Shown one piece after another: positions 22,333 to 33,686 of a stretch of DNA of 64,000 bases. This DNA is from Mytilisepta virgata (taxonomy: Eukaryota; Mollusca; Bivalvia; Mytilida; Mytilidae): NCBI GenBank assembly GCA_028015205.1, contig CM051516.1, positions 33,494,230 through 33,558,229 of the forward strand, written 5' to 3'. Positions within the stretch are counted from its first letter, which is position 1; the number at the start of each line of letters is the position of its first letter. The notes under the pieces are model-generated. The model had not been told where the DNA came from, did no database searches, and worked only from the letters and a program-made list of their open reading frames with translations. The position numbers and the translations under genes are program-made.

Positions 22333-25300
22333 TCGATGTAAGAATAAATATGCTAAAAAGTTCTCCTTTTCCAATAAAATGAAGAAAAATCCATCAGTTT
22401 TTTGTTTGGTCTTTTTTTTCACGATACAAAACAAAGCCAGATGGTTAATGGTTGAATAACACGAATACAAATAAATGACAGACAAGTTGGCATGATTCCC
22501 GGTTATAAAATTTTTACACACAAAAATCAGATAGATTATTTGTTGTCATCGAGGGAGCAGCTAATGACATTTAAAATAATGACACTGAATCCAGTTATGA
22601 CGGCTAAAATAATGATGAATAATTCCGTAATGACCGCGCAAATCAAACATATGCAATTTGGCTTGACTATGAAAATCATTTATTACATTTATATAGAGTC
22701 ACCATGTCATTATTTCACTGTTTATTAATCAAGTGAAATTCTCAAGGTCTTTTAATTAGTCTCCATTGTTACCATACTATACGATAACTGACTTTTGTAA
22801 CATGATAAATAGTTTTCTTTCGGGATCAAAATTCAATACGAAATCAGAATATAAATATTTATAATAAAGATCTGATATTCAATACTATATATTTTCTGCA
22901 GAGTTAACAAAATAAGAGAGAAAAAACCACAGCCATTAATGGAAACTCTGGACTAGCCAAATACATCAACCAAAAACTGATATTACAATGAAATATGACT
23001 AAATCTAAACGATTTGGAACTGAAAATTATGTTTTGATTAGAATAGTATTTTAAAGAATAATTTTCAACATTATTCACGAAAAGTGTTCTGTTTTTGATT
23101 TACAAGTTTTCTAATTTATTTAAAGTTTTAAATAGGTTTAACTAATGTATTAGAACCTCTTTATAGGCTTCAAACAAAATTTACAAGTTTTACACAAAAA
23201 GTTTTATACTATATATGGGAAATACAATCATTTTAAAGACTTGATCTCCCTTAGATATAGCTGCGTATTAACAGAAAATGCTTTTAATTTTTTATTCTCA
23301 TTTTTAGTTTGAACCCACAACATTTTGAGTTACTAGTGTAGCTTTCTATTTTTGACATTGAGCTGATTAGACAAGATTTTGGTATATTTCAAACCTTATT
23401 TTGATTATTACATAATGTCTAGTAAGTTTTTAGTTTTCTTAGAATACATTTGAGTTACACCAGTTTCTTTTGATGAAAGAAGCCGAAGTATCAAGAGAGA
23501 ATCCCCATCTTCGACGATTATATATGATAAATTATTCGAATTTAATTTTGATTACGTAGGCCAACAGATCTACTTATAACTAGAAATGTTATCGTATTAC
23601 TAGCGACAACAAACAGTTTCTAAAGCCATAAATAAATAATAATGAAGTGGTCGCATTGCACTAGTATTTTTAATCATATTTAAGTAAAACAAAAAACTGC
23701 AAAATTCATTTTCAGCAAATTTCAATATCATCTTAAAATCGAAACTCAACATGACTGAGCTTGAAAACTGTGATCAAGAGGAGAACACATAATATGGTCT
23801 TATGTTTGCCTCCTTTCAAATTAAGATTTTGGGAATTTTAGAATTTTGGCTCAAAAGTGTTTGTATACCATTTCAATGGAATGCTCAAATCCACGCGATT
23901 TTGTGTTACTAAAGACAAAAATTAGATAGGTGGATAAAATGGATAAGAACAATGGCATACCAATCAACTAATGCAATCCATTCGACATACCACCAGACAA
24001 ATTTAACATCAAAAAACTCAAAACACTCTTAGTCAAAGATTCAAGATCGTCTGACTTGCTACAGATACTTAATGATCCACGAAAACAATCGTGCCACAAA
24101 TTCAACAAACGTTAAAAGTACATTCGGTTAAACATTGACCAAAAAGGAAACCAGAGAAACCCATAGAAATCCAGATAACATACAATAACTGCCTAGACCC
24201 GCTTACATTCATCAAATTGTTCTTACAAATTTCATCTAAATATAATGTTGCTGGAGAAATTTATCCTTCTAAAGTAGTAGCTATAATGTAAATATATGTT
24301 TTGGATGAATACAGTATCAATCACATTAAAGAAGATCCTGTTTAAAGAAATTCTTTACCATATAATTACAAAGGTTTTTCCAATCCGTTCTGGTGATTTC
24401 TAGGGCGTTTCGTGTCCATATATACTTCGGTATTCAGATAAATCCGATAATTGCCATTACCACCATTATCTTTTAAAAGCTTCTCATGGAACTCTTCATT
24501 TCTAATTAGAAGAACTCTTGAGATGTGTCAGCTATAGTTAACTGTATTGTGAGAGGAAGAAAGTTTTTCCAGACCGCCAATCTAAATTGATAATCTGATA
24601 ACAAAAAGCGTAATGATTTTGTAAGGTGCTGTTCCGCAAGGAATATTGAAATCAGGAAACTTATTCCTATGTAGCTTTCCGGTTTTCTGTTATCAGTAAG
24701 ATGGCGGTCTAATAAGGAAACAATTATGAGCTATACTTACCAAAGGCATTTTTAGATGTATTTGTTAGATCTTTAAATAATTACAGGAACGACCTTGCTT
24801 ACAGCAATGTAGCTTATAGTAAATATTGAACTTTCCTTGTGTGTATTTATATTTACATAGTGTGAAGATCGGATTTAGTGGGAAGTACTATTTCACTAAT
24901 TTCGCTTTGTTTAAAGATTTTCGGTGGTCATGTTTTTGAATTTTTGTCAGATGTTTAGAATCATCTTGTTTTATCCATTTGAATGCCATACATTATTTTC
25001 CCCGCTAACACCCATTTTTCTTTTCACAGATCTTTTCCATGCAGAATAATACGCCATTTGTTAAAATCTTATAAAATCCTTATTTTTATTTAATAGTTTT
25101 GAGAAATAAAAAGTTGTCAATGATAAAGCTATGTAAAGTCAAGAGAGCATATTTTTTCCGCAAAATTTTCAAGCACACGGACCTATAATTTTTTTTTCCG
25201 CTATTTTAGTTCCTTTATTAATCTACTTAATCAATATTTACCAGTTTTATGAAAAGCTTGTTATTTTGAAATTGAGCAGCGAACATCCTTCAGATGACAA

Positions 25301-25409
25301 ATACTTCAATTAAAATAATACAAGATAGTTGACATGATATAAATGATATATACAACAATATAAATATATAAGTCATTTATTATTTAAGCCAATAAAGAAT
25401 TTGGTATAA
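22333..25409. other. AT-rich stretch, nothing recognised
   Basis: Three kilobases with only AT-driven ORFs. A short piece at 23,455-23,580 (GAAAGAAGCCGAAGTATCAA) resembles 28,395-28,440 and a bivalve dispersed repeat. Confidence 0.4.
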
Positions 25410-25411
25410 TA

Positions 25412-25918
25412 TACTAGTCAACAAAAGTAACGATACACGAGTTCGGAACCAAATATCTTGGTAATTCCTTAACAAAAACTTAAGTATTAGGACAACAGTT
25501 GTTTGCTGCTTCATTTTTTTATTTAATTCGTCTCATTTTGATATTTGGATAAACTTGAAATGGTGGAAAATGGAAATTTTCCAAAAGAGGGTTAAATTAA
25601 ATTTGCGGAAAATCGGCACACATTTACCCGAAATCAGTAGAAAAAACTCAAATCTTTTTTCACACAGACATTATGATTCACATAACGGGGTAAAAATACT
25701 GATTTTTTAATTTTGGGTTGAAAAATGTGATTTTTGAAATCTAAGAAAATGGAATTTTTCATTTCAAACTTTTTGTACAAAATCCATGCTTTTGATGGGA
25801 AAACAATCTACTATGAAAATCAGACATATGTGTTTATTTTTCTGCTTGGTACAGCTATTTGAAATTATGAATATATGAAAAATGCATTACCCTGTATCGT
25901 TTCTATTGTTGACCAGTA
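25412..25918. mobile_element. mariner-like MITE, ~507 bp, TA target duplication
   Basis: Left TACTAGTCAACAAAAGTAAC plus GATAC and right GTATCGTTTCTATTGTTGAC plus CAGTA are inverted copies with few mismatches over 25 bp, flanked by TA on both sides. TA duplication with roughly 25-bp TIRs is typical of Tc1/mariner-class non-autonomous elements. The interior has no transposase reading frame. Confidence 0.85.
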
Positions 25919-27979
25919 TAACAATATTTCTATGTAGGAGTGGAATACTATATATCATACAGATTTCTGACAGTTACATATAAGCTGATGTTCATTGAAA
26001 ATTGTAAAATGAGAATCGATTCTTTCATGGAAAATATTTTTTATAAAAGTCTCCCGTAGAAAATATTTTTTCTGATGACATATGTTGGGATAAAGTTTTC
26101 CATGGAAATATTATTTATGACAAATTTACGAATATAATCTTCCATTGAAAATATTTCTCGTAAAACAAGGTTACATGAAAATGTTATGTTATGAGGTAAG
26201 CGTTATAGAGCCAGCATCCCACAGGATTGTATTACGGGGTCGTTATGTTGCCTTCTATATATAAATAGCACCCGCATCACAACAAATAGTAAATGGCCCA
26301 ATGGTGTCCAAAGTGCAACAAAGGTTACCACAAATCCTAAATAAACACAGTTTTCCCATACAATAAATATATAACAATAAACAAGTAGACAGCGGTGGAC
26401 AACTGAAGTTTCTTACTTTGGATAATAACATACAAAATATGATCTGGTCGTTCCTTACTTTGGATACTGAAATACAGAATATGGTCTGGTTAAACTAAAC
26501 CGTCTCTCTAAATACAGGATGTCCGTTGCTACACCAGGTTGACAAGCAATACAAATAGGACACATAAGTACTCTAAAATATACAAAAAATATTTATCCAA
26601 AAGAGCTATAGTTGAACAAAGTCAATATGAATAGTAAATTCTGTCACTTTTTAGATTTTTGAAATATTGGAAATGACTGAAATATACGTTTAATTTTCCA
26701 ATTACTGTTGGAAATAGCAAGATCTATACTAAAATGCATGATAAAAGGTCAAATTAAAATCGTCTATTATATATTCACTTTTATTTAGTATATATCTTGC
26801 CATTTTTATTTTTTTTTTATTTATGGATATTAATTTGTCTTTTCTGGACAGCGCCATCGTATGGTGTCACTGCAATACAGGAAAAGGTCAGCAATAAGAA
26901 CATGAAGAAGCACAGTTAGTGCCTCCGGGCATTCCTACAACTGGCGACACACAATATTCCCGATAGAAAAAAGTTGTTCAGGAGAAAATTATCTGATGTG
27001 ATTTAATCTGTAGTTTCACGAGTACAAAATGTATATTTATTGAAAGTCTGAATCTAAATAAGTTGCTGCTTAGAGACCTAAGGAAATAATTTAGACTTAA
27101 ACCTAAAAACTGTCATCTACCAAAAAATATAAATTTACCGGAAAATTTCAACACTAAAAGGACCAAACTCAATGATATAGTCTATAATAACAATTTTGAT
27201 ACACACGATATTTTGATATTTTGGAATATAGCAGAATTTTGAATATCTCAAATTACAAAATATTAATACAACACACACACACGCGTACATTTTGTCAAAA
27301 TATGAATGCAAAAACACTGAACTAGAAGCAAAATTATTAAAGAACAGGTTTAAACTGAAAACAGACGAAAAGGGTTCTGTTACAAATTGCTAATATGTAA
27401 AAACTATTTCAACATAATCATCAAAGTGCGATATTTCAATTTTTATTCAAATAAAATTTATCAGATCTTTCAACGCATATGAACAAATCTTTCAAATTTG
27501 ACAACTTTGATAGAATTAATCTCATAAAACCCATCAATTTTGAACAATCTAATAATAATCTAATATTGACCCATCTTTTTTTAAAAACGACTCAATACTA
27601 GGCACCTGTGATGGATCACTCGAGCTTAACAAATCGATCTGCCTAGATACTAAAAGCCTCGCGGCGGAACATAGTAAGTAACATGTTTGAGAATGCCATG
27701 CTCCCTTTACTCTACAGACCCATTCTGTAAATTTCGAAAAAGAATATTCTAATGGCCGTTACAGAATGCTAAATTGTTCTTCATCACCCAACTTTCTACT
27801 TTTCTCCTTTGAAAGTCAAAATATGTATTGAACTCATTCTAAAAATGCATGAAATATTTAAGCAAACAACAAACAATCATTTAATACCAAAGTGTCTTTA
27901 TTTTATGAATACTCAAAGCTAAATATGTTGACAATACACAATGATCGAAAATGTTTAACACCAGTTCGTAAAAGTTAAT
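25919..27979. other. AT-rich stretch with loose repeats
   Basis: Loose ~55-bp repeats of CCATGGAAAATATT occur at 26,020-26,180. A 43-bp unit (TTACTTTGGATA) is doubled at 26,414-26,490 and a short CA tract lies near 27,272. An exon-like segment at 27,602-27,673 is treated under findings. No confident gene. Confidence 0.45.
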
Positions 27980-28151
27980 AGAATAGAGAATGAAAACTAG
28001 GAATGTGTCAAAGAGACAACAACCCGACCAAAGGGCAGAAAACAGCCCAAAGCTACAAATTGGTCTTTAACGCAGCAAGAAAATCCTGCACCCGGAGGCG
28101 GGCTTCAGCTGGCCCCTAAACAATAATGCATACTAGTTCAGCGAAATGGAA
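27980..28151 (-). mobile_element. Retroelement tail fragment, subfamily C
   Basis: Inverted match to 35,420-35,598 (GAATAGAGAATGAAAACTAG, GACAACAACCCGACCAAAGG, TGCATACTAGTTCAGCGAAA). I recognise it as the very common mussel tail ending in TTCCATTCTC. Confidence 0.75.
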
Positions 28152-28547
28152 TTATGCAACGTTTCACTTTACCTCTGCCGAACCGATCTAAACATTAACT
28201 GACTGCAGTACAAAATCTTTTAATTTGATCCTTTTATTTTGATTTTGTTTTTAAATGAAGTGATGCAGAAAATCGAGACAAAGAAAGAATAAACAAAGAC
28301 CAGAATGGCCGTTTAAGGTCAGAAGTGTTTTACTTGTGTACTTGGTGTACATGTACATGCACGCAAACCTCTCATCAGCGACATTTTGGTATTACCGGTT
28401 TTATTGATGGAAAGAATCGCAGTATAAAGAGACATCCATCTAGATGATTTTGTAATTTGAATGTCATTTTGAGCAGACACTAAAAGGTATAAAACATTAA
28501 TTAATTTCTCTCTAGTATCAAAATACTATGCACTGAGCTGGTGATAC

Positions 28548-28614
28548 CATTGGGAGTCCTAGACATCCACTCAGTGGAACCCTTGGTAGTCCTAGATATC
28601 CACTCGGTGGAACC
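28548..28614 (+). repeat. 33-bp tandem duplication
   Basis: Two units share GTCCTAGAYATCCACTCRGT. Being 33 bp, they produce an in-frame repeat (VLDIHSVEP twice) inside a short ORF, which is not evidence of a gene. Confidence 0.8.
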
Positions 28615-28811
28615 ATACAAATCCTGTCACTCCGATTTTAATGATTTTTTTTTATTTTATGTAAATTCTAAATTACAAATTACATTTAAAAAATATAATT
28701 TATTGAACGCTCTTCTTAGAAAGAACAAGTAACTAACATGCTGACTGCTTTGCCGAACTTACGCTGAAAAATCATTGAAATTGTGTGTGTAATGTATAAC
28801 AAGAATATGCT

Positions 28812-29266
28812 CAGTTAAGGTCAACAACCAACAATTAAGGTAAACAAGCAGAGGGCACAATTAAGGTAAACCACCAGAGGGCACGGTTAAGGTCAACAAC
28901 CAAAAGACATAATTAATGTAAACCATACGGCACGATTAAAGAAAACAACCAAAGGTAACAATTAATAACCACAGTGCACAAATAAGGTAAACAACTAAAC
29001 GGGACAATTATGGTAATAACCACGGGGGACAATGGAGGTAAACAATCAAATGGAACAATTAAGGTAAACAACCACAGGAGAAAATTAAGGTAAACAACCT
29101 AAGTGGACAATTAAGGTAAACAACCGCAAGGCAAAATTAAGGTAAACAACCACAGGACACAATTAAGGTAAACAACCCAAGTGTACAATTAAGGTAAACA
29201 ACCACAGGGCACAATTATGGTAAACAATCACAGGGCACAATCAAGGTAAAAAAAATCACAGGTCAC
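28812..29266 (+). repeat. 26-bp minisatellite, about 17 units
   Basis: The unit AATTAAGGTAAACAACCACA plus GGGCAC is repeated with point changes. The outer units are the most diverged and the central ones (29,060-29,220) the most uniform. Confidence 0.95.
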
Positions 29267-30313
29267 TAAGATACTTACAGGAACGCTCGACAAAAGTAAA
29301 TAGGGAAGAAGTGGACATTTACAAAATAATTAACTTCTGTTGTTATTTTCTTCGCACAAATCGTCAAAATGAATATTAAAGGGTATTATATACTATGATC
29401 ATAAGTTAATCTCTCTCTGAAACAAGAACTCCACAACTACGTCAAGAACCGAGAGTGTACACCTTGAAAATTTTCCGATTCATCACTCCATTATGTTAAG
29501 ATACATATGATTTGTTAGCTTAAACAAAATATAGTGATAAGTGTACATTTGTAAGTACAAAAATGGCTATACCAAGTTTTAATAACAGCAGGGTTTTATT
29601 AAAACATATTAATGGTAGCGGAGGCTCTTCTCACACAGTAGCAGAATCTATTTTGAAAAAACCATTGAAATATTTTACGGTTATTTATCAGTCAGCAAGA
29701 ATTGTCCATTTAAATTTTTATCAGATTTATCAGAATTTCCTATACGTGGGAGTAAATCGTTCAAATATAAGAACTTGAAGAAAAAACAATCTTATAAATT
29801 GCATCAATTCTTAATAATTCAATAACAAATATGTATGACCCATATATATTTTGTATTATTATATTTCATGCTTGAAACTGTTATGATATTGATTACTGTA
29901 ATATTTTGCATACATGTATGAACTACGGTGATATCGAAATCGGCATATAACTGTAATGATATGCCCACGTGCCTAATTACGTCACAATGGTAAAAATCTT
30001 AGTCAATATTGCGTTTGATATTGTCGAAGGAGCAAGGTAATACATGTAACATGTCAAGTTTTTTTCTAACGCCGACAATATAAAAAGGCATTCAGTACAA
30101 TGATCACAATATTAGGGTCTTGTGACGGTTATATACGAAATATTTGCCAGATCTGAGTGTCATATTAGCCTCCGCTTCGCGTTATACCTTATCAGCAGTG
30201 TTAAAGGAAAAAACACCGAAACTAAAACGCGCGGACACCACAACTCCTACAAAAGATATCGCAAAGGGAGAGAGATAATTTAGCGGAAACAAGATGCATG
30301 ATATGCGCACATC
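29267..30313. other. Stretch without confident gene
   Basis: ORF 29,563-29,778 starts with an ATG but resembles nothing I know. A small minus-strand segment at 30,188-30,246 has acceptor TCTTTTGTAG and donor AAG|GTATAA around 19 open codons; this is weak evidence. Confidence 0.35.
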
Positions 30314-30580
30314 GTCCTGATCAATCGATGATATTGGAATAATGTCATGATCAATCATTGATATAGGCTCAATGTCATGATCAATCGATGATATAGGAAT
30401 ATTGTCATGATTGATCAATGATATTGGAACATATTAAACCATTTTCATGATAAATCAATGATGTGGGCATACTGATATCTTCATGATCAATCAATGATAT
30501 GGACCCAATGTCATAATCAATCAATGATATTAGAGCAGATCAGTAAAGATATTGTAACATGACAAATCAATCATATTGTA
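30314..30580. repeat. 30-bp minisatellite built on TCATGATCAATCAATGATAT
   Basis: About nine units, each containing a TGATCA palindrome core. The same family forms a second array at 32,818-32,998. The minus-strand ORF at 30,182-30,418 reads its 10-residue translation (MIDHDIIPIS-type) and is not a gene. Confidence 0.9.
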
Positions 30581-30882
30581 GAGGTCAAGGGAGGGGTCCA
30601 CTCGTTTTTCCCAAATACTGCTGTGACAATAGATTGTTATTTTCAGGTTACCAGCACTACTGTGACACTAATTCACAGTGAATGAATGCAAGATTAGACA
30701 ACTAATCTTGAATGTTTTTGAGAACAAGGTTATTTATGTTTTTATGTGTATTTTGTCTCTGAACATTTACACTGATATGTATAAAGGGACATGGGACATG
30801 GGGAATAATCCAACAAATTTCAATGTTACAATCTCAGTTGAAAAGAATAAACTTATGAAAAGGACCTGTTCTCTCAATTTAG
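30581..30882. other. Short stretch between minisatellite and pseudogene
   Basis: Part of an ORF opens here (30,678-30,968) but its codon use is AT-driven. Nothing else seen. Confidence 0.35.
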
Positions 30883-31200
30883 TCTGTGGAAATATTAAAC
30901 ACACACTCTGTTATGCGTTCGACGGAAGTGATACCAACTGTGGAGGAGGTGACTCTCCCAGAATATGATACAAGCACGACCAACGACACTCCAGAGGGAG
31001 ATCTCTAACTTAAGGCTGATACCGACAGACTATCTGAAGAGAACAGGGACTATCTGGCAATCAATTAGTCTCTTGTTGGACAGCAAGAGGGTCTAATGTC
31101 TCACGAGATAGCCAGGGAACCGTAGATGTTGTGGGCCTTTGCTGCTGATATATGGGAGATAATTATGTTGAAGAAAGAAGACTGTATTGAGCAGACATGT
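30883..31200 (+). pseudogene. Decayed coding segment, family unknown
   Basis: A strong acceptor (CCTGTTCTCTCAATTTAG) precedes a frame reading SVEILNTHSVMRSTEVIPTV, continuing EEVTLPEYDTSTTNDTPEGDL and then stop. After that stop the same frame remains protein-like (LKADTDRLSEENRDYLAIN, stop, SLVGQQEGLMSHEIARE, stop, MLWAFAADIWE). Regular codon use interrupted by three stops suggests a pseudogene or old retro-copy. It is followed by AATAAA at about 31,315 and a (TTA)n tract. Alternatively the first stop is genuine and this is a real terminal exon with a 3' UTR. I do not recognise the protein. Confidence 0.35.
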
Positions 31201-31320
31201 TATTAAATTTGAATTTCTAATTATATTTATTGGTATTTTAATTCTTCATTTTTCATCTTGTATATTTAAAATTTTCATTATATTTGTATATAACTATGGA
31301 CTATTTATGTCTGAAATAAA

Positions 31321-31348
31321 TGATTATTATTATTATTATTATTATATT
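31321..31348 (+). repeat. (ATT)n microsatellite
   Basis: About eight ATT units follow directly after GAAATAAATG, as often seen at the 3' end of retroposed copies. Confidence 0.95.
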
Positions 31349-32040
31349 CTATTATTCTGATTCAATTAACAATGCATTACTCATAACAATAAATTATATA
31401 ACATTTGCTTTGTTATTCTATTGACAATATATCAAAATAAGCCTCAGTGTTCAACCAGTTTTACTATGGTAAACTTGTATACTACAGCATATAATATCCC
31501 TTATTTTTAACTGTTAATTGTTCAATAATACAAATGAACTTCTGGAGTGCACAGAAGTTAAAATAACTTTTACTCCTACTTTTAGCTATCCTGTATTTAT
31601 ATGAAAATCCTATAACCCTTAACTTATTCTTATACTTGAAAGTTTAGAAATATGAAATTATTGCTCTGCATAACATGATATCAGACAATGTTATATTGCA
31701 GGATTCCTAGCAAACTGTGAGTTTCTCTGATTTATAGGAAAACGCAATGAATCAGGATTCCTATGTCCAAATCTTAACCATGAAATGATTCCTAACCCTT
31801 ACGTGAAAAAGGGGGCATGGGAAAATGGCAAATACTTCTATAAAATGAAATAACTGATAGGGTGAAAACGAATCTGATCAAGTAGAAATTTTGTGCTACT
31901 TGCAATTCAGATCAATGGGAAAATACAGTTTGACTCAAAGTTTAACTCTGACTTAGTTTTAAACATCACTGGAATGATTCAAAGTCAGGAAAAATCTAAA
32001 TTGTCTGTTAATTTTTGATACAAGTTTAAGAGAACATTAA
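31349..32040. other. AT-rich stretch, nothing recognised
   Basis: No gene or repeat seen. Confidence 0.4.
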
Positions 32041-32105
32041 CCTTGAATAAGAAATGCCAAAAGTAAGGAAAGGTCTTTGGAAAATATTCCGAAATTCGCG
32101 AAAAA

Positions 32106-32218
32106 CATGATTACTAACCAAAATGTGTAAGAAACTGAATAAGCTGAAGCTACTGGACTGATAATGAGCCATAAGACGTGGCAGAAGAAGTGAATCTGTC
32201 GGAAAAATCCTTTATATA
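32106..32218 (-). promoter_or_regulatory. Candidate TATA promoter and 5' leader (minus strand)
   Basis: TATATAAAGG reads on the minus strand from 32,218 to 32,209 in locally GC-richer DNA. About 100 bases downstream an ATG (32,108-32,106) opens 23 codons resembling a signal peptide (SKDLSLLLAFLIQ), ending at a weak donor-like AAG|GTTAAT near 32,041. A DR4 nuclear-receptor-like site lies about 275 bases upstream. No following exon could be linked, so this remains a hypothesis. Confidence 0.25.
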
Positions 32219-32489
32219 TCCCCTAGAACAGTCGGGGCAACGAGCGTGCGTTCATAGCAACCGTCGGAAATATCGGTTCAGCATCCGAACATGACAGAAA
32301 ATAATCCCCGACAAGCACATAAAAATACTATACAGCGTAAACAAGATGTTTACGGAACACTAAAATGTTCATAAAATACATTGCAATTAGACAATAAATA
32401 TCATTTGTACTTTAATTCATAAATTAATCGTAATGCTCAAATTCACTCAGATCGTATTCATACTCGCTTTCCAACAAAATTTACAAACA

Positions 32490-32505
32490 AGGTCACGTCA
32501 GGTCA
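32490..32505 (+). promoter_or_regulatory. Perfect DR4 nuclear-receptor half-site pair
   Basis: AGGTCA-CGTC-AGGTCA is an exact direct repeat of the consensus half-site with a 4-base spacer. This is the class bound by TR, LXR and related RXR heterodimers. It overlaps a CGTCA CRE half-site. Function is inferred only from sequence. Confidence 0.4.
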
Positions 32506-32817
32506 CATTCCACAAACAAATTTGCATACATTTCTTGCGCATGCGTTCTACAACTTTTTTCACCGGAAATCGTACAACATGAAAATGAAAGTTGTTACAC
32601 ACACGACAAGAGGTAAACTTTCTCACTTATCCAGAAATACAAATGACTAAACACTGAAAAATCTCAACACAAATGATCGTGAGGGCACAGGTAAATAACT
32701 GAAAACGTTCACAAATGCTGTCATGCCCCAGCGTTAAGTAAAAATCAATGAACAAGTGCCCGATGTTAAAACGGCACATGGTAACCACGTGAATCGATGC
32801 AAAATATTACAATATGG

Positions 32818-32998
32818 TCATATTTTCATGGTCAATTATGACATTATAACATTGTCATGACCAATCAATGACATTGTAATATCGTCATGATCAATCAATG
32901 ATACTGAAACATATCATGATCAATCAATAATATTGGAATATTGTTATTATCAATCAATGGAGCACATTATCATGATCAATCAATGATATTATAACGAT
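32818..32998. repeat. Second array of the 30-bp TGATCA minisatellite
   Basis: About six more diverged units of the family at 30,314-30,580 (TCATGATCAATCAATGATAT core), 2.3 kb away. Several units carry small deletions. Confidence 0.85.
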
Positions 32999-33461
32999 AA
33001 TCGTATTAAAATTTCTGTAGTGATGAAAAAACCGAGACGGAATTAAAAGTTGACTATTTGTTGTGACAAATTTTTAAAACAATTCCATCTTCATGAACTT
33101 ATGGTAAATGTATTTACTGAAAATTGTTGAAGATTTTTCTTTCCATTTTCTGTTAACTTGATAATATTTTCAAGGGTATTTAGAGTCCGTAATTATCATA
33201 TTGGTGGAGATCATGTGATTTACCTCGAGATGTTTAATATTGTGTACATGTATATAAAAAGTAGATGTACCCGTTTTGTTAAAAAAAAAAAAAACTGCAC
33301 ATGAGAATAAAGTAGTTTAATGGGTAAAAGTAAGTCAGACAATCGATGAAATAAGTTCTGTGATATTTTTAAAGTGATCAGGGAATAAATATGGCTGTTG
33401 CAAATTTTGACACGTTCGTGGGAATGCATTAGTAAATTTGCAAAAATGAGTCGTTAAACAT
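32999..33461. other. AT-rich stretch, nothing recognised
   Basis: ORF 33,220-33,429 (minus) is AT-driven; no gene seen. Confidence 0.4.
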
Positions 33462-33686
33462 TCATTTTGAATTTTCCCGTAATCTCTCGAAGTCTGATTC
33501 ACAAAACCTAAGGTATTCTAATGACGTATGGTAGATTGATTCTCGACCATACACCTCTACATTTGCGTCATAAGATTCAGCCAAAAACATCCGTGAAAGT
33601 GAGGTCTTAAACAACCCTCTGTCACTGTTCAAAAGGCAACTAGAACCGCCCGATGATGATCCATCTGAACTTTTTATCTGTTCTTG
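33462..33686 (-). CDS. Candidate C-terminal coding exon, unidentified protein
   Basis: A minus-strand frame is open for 74 codons from just after TAA (33,687-33,689) to TGA (33,462-33,464). It contains a Ser/Gly-rich stretch (SSDGSSSGGSSC) followed by GLFKTSLSRMFLAESYDANV and YHTSLEYLRFCESDFERLRE. Acidic and aromatic residues, few Lys/Asn codons and higher local GC make it look like real protein. It lacks a good internal start (first ATG leaves 43 residues), which fits a terminal exon. The acceptor is uncertain (CAG near 33,678 or 33,667). Another minus-strand coding candidate lies 0.85 kb upstream at 34,531-34,698 and could belong to the same gene. No domain recognised. Confidence 0.45.
   Translation of the reverse strand, partial: QEQIKSSDGSSSGGSSCLLNSDRGLFKTSLSRMFLAESYDANVEVYGRESIYHTSLEYLRFCESDFERLRENSK

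Noticed and set aside
22054..22341. 95-codon ORF as a gene
   Set aside because: Lies across the palindromic MITE at 22,127-22,332 and reads both arms.
23455..23580. Plus-strand segment reading FDERSRSIKRESPSS as a terminal exon
   Set aside because: A related text at 28,395-28,440 and resemblance to a dispersed bivalve repeat make it a repeat remnant.
28812..29266. CRISPR-like array
   Set aside because: Contiguous 26-bp tandem units without unique spacers, in a eukaryotic genome: a minisatellite.
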